Source of the DNA: Lewinellaceae bacterium
Lineage (GTDB): Bacteria; Bacteroidota; Bacteroidia; Chitinophagales; Saprospiraceae
Direction of reading: 5' to 3'
NCBI GenBank assembly: GCA_020636375.1
Contig: JACJXZ010000002.1
Span: 1 to 64,000, forward strand
DNA: 64,000 nucleotides
Shown: positions 60,101 to 64,000 of the stretch, one piece after another
Numbering within the stretch: the first letter of the stretch is position 1
How the letters are laid out: each line of letters starts with the position of its first letter
Notes under the pieces: model-generated
What the model was told of the DNA's origin: nothing
Seen by the model: only the letters and a program-made list of their open reading frames with translations
The model's database searches: none
Made by a program: the position numbers and the translations under genes

Positions 60101-63100
60101 AGCAGTTGGACTACTGGCTCACGGAAATGTCCGGCAACTGCGGCGCCTCCGGCTCTTTCATCACGCCGGACTGCATTGACGGATGCGTGCTGGGCGCCGT
60201 AACCCCCATTATTGCCGGCCCGGGCTGCAACCCTGACGGCACGTATAACATCCCGCTGAGCATTGAGAATGCCCAAACCGGCGACCTGCTCCTGGTGGAA
60301 TCCGCCGTTACCGGATATTCCGACACCCTTGCCTATGGCCAGATGGGCGCTCTGGTGCTGCAACTGTCGCACTGGCCGGCGCCGCCCAACGGCCGGGAAA
60401 TCCTGAATATCTGCTTCCTCAACCAGCCGGATTGCTGTGTCACGGCCGAATTTGCCGTGAACTGCCCCTGCCCCTGGCTAACGGGCGTCACCATCACGCC
60501 CAACGGCTGCCGGAGCGACGGCACGTTCACCGCCACGCTGAACATCACGACCCCGGCGCCCGCCATCGGCAATATTTTCGTTGTGGAATCGGAGAATTAC
60601 CGGGGAGAATTCAGCATCGCCGACCTGCCGGTGGAGATCGGCCCCTTCCCCGGAACGGGCGGGCCGCGGACGGTGCATGTCCTCTTCCCTGGCACGGACT
60701 GCCAAACGACGGTTACGTTCATAACCCCTGATTGCGGCAACGGCGGCTGCGCCTTCACCAGCGTCACCGCTGAACCCCACAGCTGTGACGGCGGCCAGTT
60801 CCTGATCGACGTGGAGGTGCGGGCCGTCAATCCCGGCGCCCTGGGGTACTTCATCTTTGCCGACGGCCAGATCAACGGGCCGTTCTCCTACAACGAGCCC
60901 TTCGTCACCCTCGGGCCATTCGACGGCGACGGGCTTACCGTCTACGACCTGCTCATCCTGGACATCGAGGATCCCTCCTGCTTTGGTTATGCAGAGGTGG
61001 GGCCCGTCGACTGCGGAGCGCTCTGCGGCATCCACAGCCTGCGGGTGGACCCGCTCGGCTGCAACGCCAACGGAACCTACAATGTCCTGCTCGATTTTGA
61101 GGCGGACAACCCGGGCAACGACTTCTTCGATGTCTATGGCCGCAACGGAGAACTGGTCGGCTTCTACCGGCTGGACGAACGACCCGTGCGGATCGAGGGG
61201 CTGGACCCCGTGAGTTCCGGCACAGGGTACCTGCGGGTTTGCATCAACGACAACCCCAACTGCTGCGAGGACATCGAATTCTTCGAGCCGGATTGCACGG
61301 ACGCCTGCCGCATCTACGATGTCCGGGTGGAACCGGACAGTTGTGATGCCGACGGCAATTACTTCGTGCGCCTCTACTTCAATTTTGACAATGTCGCCAG
61401 CAACAGCAACGGCTTCCGGGTCTTCGGCAACGGGCAGGACTACGGTACGTACAGCTACACCATGCCTTTCCCCGTAACCGTGGGGCCCATTGCGCCCACC
61501 GGCGCCCTGGCCTACGAGCTGATCGTGGCCGACCTGGGCAACCCCGATTGCCGCGGCAGCGTGGAATTCGGCGCTTTCGACTGCAACCCCGATTCCCTGG
61601 TGTGCATCACCTTCGACGAGTTTGAAACCGCCCCGAACGACACCATCAACCTGGCTTTCGGCAGCCCCCTGGATTCCATCTACGACGAGGATGGGATAAT
61701 TTTCAACGCGGTGGCCGTCCCGCTGGGCAACAATATCAATTATTTCGAATGGGTGACGGGCGCCGCTGTTTCGCCCTGCGGCACGACGGCGGCCGGCGGC
61801 AACCTGTATATGAACGGCGGGATCGAAATGGATTTCAGCCCGTTGGCCACCCTGCCCACTGCCATCACTTTCGATGTATACTTCTGTAATTCTCCCACCG
61901 TCATTCCGCAGATCGTCCTCGGCACCAACGGGGAACTGTACAGCGGCCCCCTCACCGGGCTGCCGGTTGAGTTGCCGGGCGGCATCCGCCTGGAGTTCGT
62001 CCCGGCGGCAAACTCCTTCGCTCAGGGGCAGGTCATCGTGAGGGGGGCGGTTGAAAACCTGATCGTTGGCGGCCGGTGGCTGTTCATCGACAACCTGTGC
62101 TTCAACCAACCGGGGCCGCAGGCGGGCGACGACTGCGTCAGCTTCGATGCCTATGACGGCGTCCTGGCGGACACCCTGGCCAATTACGGCCATCCGGAGG
62201 AGATGGAGTACAGGGAAGATGGCGTGGTGGTCACCGCCCGCAGCATTGAGTGGAATGGCACGGCCAACTATTTTGCCGGCGTGTATGTGTTTGAAAACAG
62301 TTTCTGCGGGTTTGGCGACGACGACGCAGCCCTTGAATTCGGCGGCGCCCTGCGCTTCAACTTCGCCGGGCTGCCCAACCTGCCGGTGCGCGTTTCTTTC
62401 GGACTGGCCTTCTGTCAGGGACAATCGCAGGATATCATCCTCTCCGTTAATGGAGACGACTACAGGGGCGATATCGCCGGCCTGCCGGACATGTTGTCGA
62501 ACGTGGCCGTCAGCGCCTCCAGGTTCGCCGACAACAGCAATATCTGGCAGGTAGAACTGGCAGGAACCGTCGAAAATTTCGAGGTCGGCGGCAGCAGCTT
62601 GTCCATCGACGACGTATGCTTCGATACGCCCATGCAGGAAGAAGAAGTATGGCCCGGCGACGCCAACGCCGACAACCTCGCCCACTACATCGACCTGCTG
62701 AGCATCGGCCTGGCCTACGGCTACCAGGGGGCACCCCGCTTCGAGGACGGCGCCAACTGGATGGGCGTCACCGCCGCCGACTGGCCCCAGGCCTTCGCCA
62801 ACGGCACCAACTACAAGCACGCCGACTGCAATGGCGATGGCGTTGTGGACCTGGCCGACCGCCAGGTACTCGTTCAGAACTACGGCCTGACGCATGGCCC
62901 GCGGATCGATATGCCGGACCTGCCCGGCACCGATACCGACCCGCCGGGTTATATCGACATTCCGGCCACGGTGCCGGTTGGCACTTCCTTCAGCTTCCCC
63001 ATAATAATAGGCACCCGGAGCCAGCCCATCCAGGATGTGTACGGCATTGCCTTCACGGTGGAATTCGACCCCCAGATATTCAACCCGAATGCGTTCGAGA

Positions 63101-63636
63101 TCAGCTACCCGGTAAGCTGGTTCGGCGAACCGGGCGTCAACACGCTCGCCATCGACCGGACGCACGCCGCCGAAGGCCGCATCGAGGTGGCCATCACCCG
63201 CATCGACCAGAACAACGTCTCCGGCCACGGGGCGGTTGCCTACCTGATCGGCATCATCGACGACATTGCCGGCTTCCAGCCTGCTTCGCAGGTGCTCATC
63301 AAGGACGTGCTGGCCATCAGCCGGGAAGAGGTACGGATACCCATACAGGGCCGGTCGACAGAATTTGAGCTCGAGTACAAGGAAGAGGCGCCGGCGCCGG
63401 ATGCCCAGGGCATCTTCTCCGTCTTCCCCAACCCGGCGACGGACTGGGTGACGGTAGCCTCCAAATACGGCTACCAGCCCGAGCAGCTGACCCTGCTGAC
63501 GCTGGACGGCAGGACGGTCCGCGCGCCCCAGGAGGAGAACCGCCGCATCTCGCTGCAGGGCCTGCCCGCCGGCACGTACATCCTGAGCATCCGGGCGGGA
63601 GGCACGCGGGTGCATAAGTTGATCGTGAAGGATTAG
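57130..63636 (+). CDS. Giant T9SS surface protein with dockerin-like and cohesin-like parts
   Basis: A 2168-residue protein with signal peptide (LTASVLFLSIQMMGQ). About residues 20-480 and 1500-1840 contain repeats of a Cys-poor jelly-roll-like domain with FDNTSATEGQLIFVGNI/VENLIVGG signatures. The middle (190-1500) has about a dozen ~100-residue modules of the form CxxxV...C..NG.Y...FD...D.F.VYxNGxxxGxFxYxDLPVxxGP, with paired cysteines. Near 1840-1900 is a dockerin-like Ca-binding pair (GDANADNLAHYIDLLSIGLA ... HADCNGDGVVDLADRQVLVQ) followed by a cohesin-like domain (VGTSFSFPIIIGTRSQPIQD ... AFTVEFDPQIFNPN). The end (FSVFPNPATDWVTVASKYGY ... AGTYILSIRAGGTRVHKLIV) is a T9SS type A sorting domain. 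A structural or adhesive surface role is likely. Confidence 0.9.
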   Translation: MNKTLLLTASVLFLSIQMMGQPLPCFNFEDIPAGTQIGPASGNSPGDVLFSQAGIQVSIQEILYPNGTTGFANAQILDDNTGWLDGQFFFMGNNSLRFDLSQADGALNQLCFDFFDGGGVENFAVNGSSVAVVDDFAEVASLSFPGVTVEVDFSNTNSPEQGTVCITGNIESLLIGGQEFGIDNVCADAVLACPIANLQAEIVSCDDNGDYNIEVDFDWLSPLTVIVNFDILIEGERAATITQADLPYLLEGVQPATDALEFTLAVCQSDNPDCCESLILQKQCPAGGCMEFEGLAETVYGNSAGTPPGTPFYNESDIGLLLIPFQSLFWTTTYGDLLVLDAAAAPEMTAASGQYLGFESVNAVFDLTGYPDPVDSVVVDFYYSGGTVNLAANGSNILIQNALLPGLYALAPGITLRVVFDNTSATEGQLIFVGNIQTLLIGGAGDFRIDNLCVNPVALPCRLAGMSIELGPCDDTVGFSATINFDYQGTSDSFNLFGPGVQGNYAYADLPVTVGPVPNNNSGIYAFFAADLAQDGCWLGDTIQAVPCTGCAFEGLTVNYLGLAPNGQNAIEIDFELVGPTVTDFFSVYFDGQLYERFSWNDVPARLLVPCNSANDVVREITVCEGEDRCCVTLPLIYLEPCPAPCSIANLQLRPGPCNPNNVFDVTLDFDYRNTSDTFELWLNGNATGRFFAYADLPVSVSPFVAPTNDLEFAVVDASRPDCGASAVLPAYDCGNPCNGLIDSVAYYLTDCNDNGNYFIVIEQLFPNPPNLAFLFSASVDGVFAGSFSSASLPVELGPYPGNGTAREVAIYTQNTTDCAYRFITAPVQCNNACPLQSVALAGDVQCDATGFYRAKLSVEGAAVGDVLIVTSSVTNFSLTVAYDGGPVVVEMPDTGQNYDELTVCLPLSTTNTLCCLDIAFDYICRPCDIFNFRLDPLDCTADTTFFFTVDFDAQGAFSDTFTLQLSNGFEQNFLYSQLPLTMGPIPGLGEQLDYWLTEMSGNCGASGSFITPDCIDGCVLGAVTPIIAGPGCNPDGTYNIPLSIENAQTGDLLLVESAVTGYSDTLAYGQMGALVLQLSHWPAPPNGREILNICFLNQPDCCVTAEFAVNCPCPWLTGVTITPNGCRSDGTFTATLNITTPAPAIGNIFVVESENYRGEFSIADLPVEIGPFPGTGGPRTVHVLFPGTDCQTTVTFITPDCGNGGCAFTSVTAEPHSCDGGQFLIDVEVRAVNPGALGYFIFADGQINGPFSYNEPFVTLGPFDGDGLTVYDLLILDIEDPSCFGYAEVGPVDCGALCGIHSLRVDPLGCNANGTYNVLLDFEADNPGNDFFDVYGRNGELVGFYRLDERPVRIEGLDPVSSGTGYLRVCINDNPNCCEDIEFFEPDCTDACRIYDVRVEPDSCDADGNYFVRLYFNFDNVASNSNGFRVFGNGQDYGTYSYTMPFPVTVGPIAPTGALAYELIVADLGNPDCRGSVEFGAFDCNPDSLVCITFDEFETAPNDTINLAFGSPLDSIYDEDGIIFNAVAVPLGNNINYFEWVTGAAVSPCGTTAAGGNLYMNGGIEMDFSPLATLPTAITFDVYFCNSPTVIPQIVLGTNGELYSGPLTGLPVELPGGIRLEFVPAANSFAQGQVIVRGAVENLIVGGRWLFIDNLCFNQPGPQAGDDCVSFDAYDGVLADTLANYGHPEEMEYREDGVVVTARSIEWNGTANYFAGVYVFENSFCGFGDDDAALEFGGALRFNFAGLPNLPVRVSFGLAFCQGQSQDIILSVNGDDYRGDIAGLPDMLSNVAVSASRFADNSNIWQVELAGTVENFEVGGSSLSIDDVCFDTPMQEEEVWPGDANADNLAHYIDLLSIGLAYGYQGAPRFEDGANWMGVTAADWPQAFANGTNYKHADCNGDGVVDLADRQVLVQNYGLTHGPRIDMPDLPGTDTDPPGYIDIPATVPVGTSFSFPIIIGTRSQPIQDVYGIAFTVEFDPQIFNPNAFEISYPVSWFGEPGVNTLAIDRTHAAEGRIEVAITRIDQNNVSGHGAVAYLIGIIDDIAGFQPASQVLIKDVLAISREEVRIPIQGRSTEFELEYKEEAPAPDAQGIFSVFPNPATDWVTVASKYGYQPEQLTLLTLDGRTVRAPQEENRRISLQGLPAGTYILSIRAGGTRVHKLIVKD

Positions 63637-63646
63637 GGCTACTACT

Positions 63647-63698
63647 GGTTGGTTGGTTATCCCGGAATGCCGGCTGCCCCCGGAATAACCAACCAACC
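63647..63698. repeat. Hairpin of AATAACCAACCAACC type after the giant gene
   Basis: Arms 63647-63665 (GGTTGGTTGGTTATCCCGG) and 63680-63698 pair with one mismatch, loop AATGCCGGCTGCCC. The same AATAACCAA core is repeated at 10.6 kb. It starts 11 bases after the stop and may end or stabilise the transcript. Confidence 0.7.
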
Positions 63699-63780
63699 GG
63701 CAACGCCGTTCCCGCTGCCCCGCTGCCCAAAATGCAGGAAGTATAGCTGTAATTTTCCAAAAATACTGTCAGAACCCGCC

Positions 63781-63804
63781 GCCGCCGCCGGGCGGCGGCT
63801 TTTC
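63781..63804 (+). terminator. GC-rich intrinsic terminator
   Basis: Stem GCCGCCGC (63781-63788) and GCGGCGGC (63792-63799), three-base loop, then TTTTC. It is the clearest factor-independent terminator in the window. Confidence 0.7.
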
Positions 63805-63807
63805 AGG

Positions 63808-63831
63808 ACGGCCCGCTTTTAAGTGGGCCGT
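63808..63831. terminator. Second hairpin of a bidirectional terminator
   Basis: ACGGCCC (63808-63814) and GGGCCGT (63825-63831) flank GCTTTTAAGT. It lies between the convergent ends of the giant gene and the DinB gene, so can serve either strand. Confidence 0.5.
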
Positions 63832-63875
63832 TGCATTTTACACACATTTGGGGACTGTTCATCCCGGGTGGCCCC

Positions 63876-64000
63876 TCACCCTGTTTTCCCCTCCTGCCGG
63901 ATCATTTTTTTAATCAAAACAACCTGCCCCAGGTGATAATAGCTATGCTCGATCATGGCAAGGATATTCCGGTAGTAGTTGCCGTATTTTTCATCGACAA
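63876..64000 (-). CDS. DinB-family protein, C-terminal end (start outside window)
   Basis: The minus strand reads VDEKYGNYYRNILAMIEHSY, then YHLGQVVLIKKMIRQEGKTG and stop at 63876. The His of IEHSYYHLGQ is one of the three metal ligands of the DinB/YfiT four-helix fold, and the sequence resembles DUF1572-type members. Only 41 residues are in the window. Confidence 0.8.
   Translation of the reverse strand, partial: VDEKYGNYYRNILAMIEHSYYHLGQVVLIKKMIRQEGKTG

Noticed and set aside
60478..63696. A 1072-codon open frame on the minus strand opposite the giant gene
   Set aside because: Mirror frame of the GC-rich repeat protein; no signal, domain or start context.
1..64000. tRNA or rRNA genes
   Set aside because: No cloverleaf with a GTTCRA arm or rRNA-like stretch was recognised by eye; a covariance search would be needed to exclude a missed tRNA.

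Overview
The window looks like a chromosomal segment of a GC-rich Bacteroidota, most likely of the Saprospiria (Lewinella/Phaeodactylibacter-like) lineage. The evidence is several proteins with type IX secretion (T9SS) C-terminal sorting domains, a one-piece hybrid two-component system with a beta-propeller sensor, an MCE/MlaD - amidase - LptD block, PlpD-type patatin, SusD-free surface biology and Bacteroidota-like start regions. The assignment rests on gene style, not on a marker gene. No rRNA, tRNA or CRISPR array was recognised.

Layout. 1-7.4 kb is an Rhs graveyard: two displaced Rhs tips, each followed by a small lipoprotein that may be its immunity partner, several broken Rhs core fragments, a RelE/ParE-type toxin-antitoxin pair, a 161-bp MITE-like insertion and a degenerate insertion sequence with inverted ends. 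7.6-18.2 kb holds a PlpD-like patatin, a thiolase, a cardiolipin synthase and secreted proteins (VWA lipoprotein, L-domain repeat adhesin, L-type lectin). 18.3-27.1 kb has a BrnT remnant, an SDR enzyme, a di-haem peroxidase, a large envelope protein, a cytochrome c/FG-GAP lipoprotein and an M14 peptidase. 27.2-32.9 kb is the most unusual block: a CHAT (caspase-like) protease with a membrane anchor, a secreted TPR protein, a decayed copy of that TPR protein and a small membrane protein, with palindromic repeats between them. 32.9-41.8 kb is core envelope and DNA repair: PriA, Uma2, MlaD-like, amidase, LptD. 41.9-50.7 kb has the hybrid sensor kinase, secreted T9SS proteins, an amidohydrolase and an MFS transporter. 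50.8-56.9 kb has a fold-back element, an AAA/DUF234-type ATPase, three tandem RlpA-like DPBB-SPOR proteins and a helical protein. 57.1-63.6 kb is one 2168-residue T9SS surface protein with dockerin-like and cohesin-like parts; the last bases are the end of a DinB-family gene.

The second theme is repetitive DNA. At least six unrelated small families are interleaved with ordinary genes: a 30-bp palindromic unit that hugs stop codons and has also expanded in frame inside the M14 peptidase; a 10-bp tandem family at four loci; ~120-bp units carrying AATCCTGTC; a 34-35-bp AATAACCAA unit; and two or three large fold-back elements. Several long genes (patatin, thiolase, FG-GAP protein, transposase) carry single-base frame breaks; these may be real decay or homopolymer errors in the assembly, and the two cannot be separated from the sequence alone.
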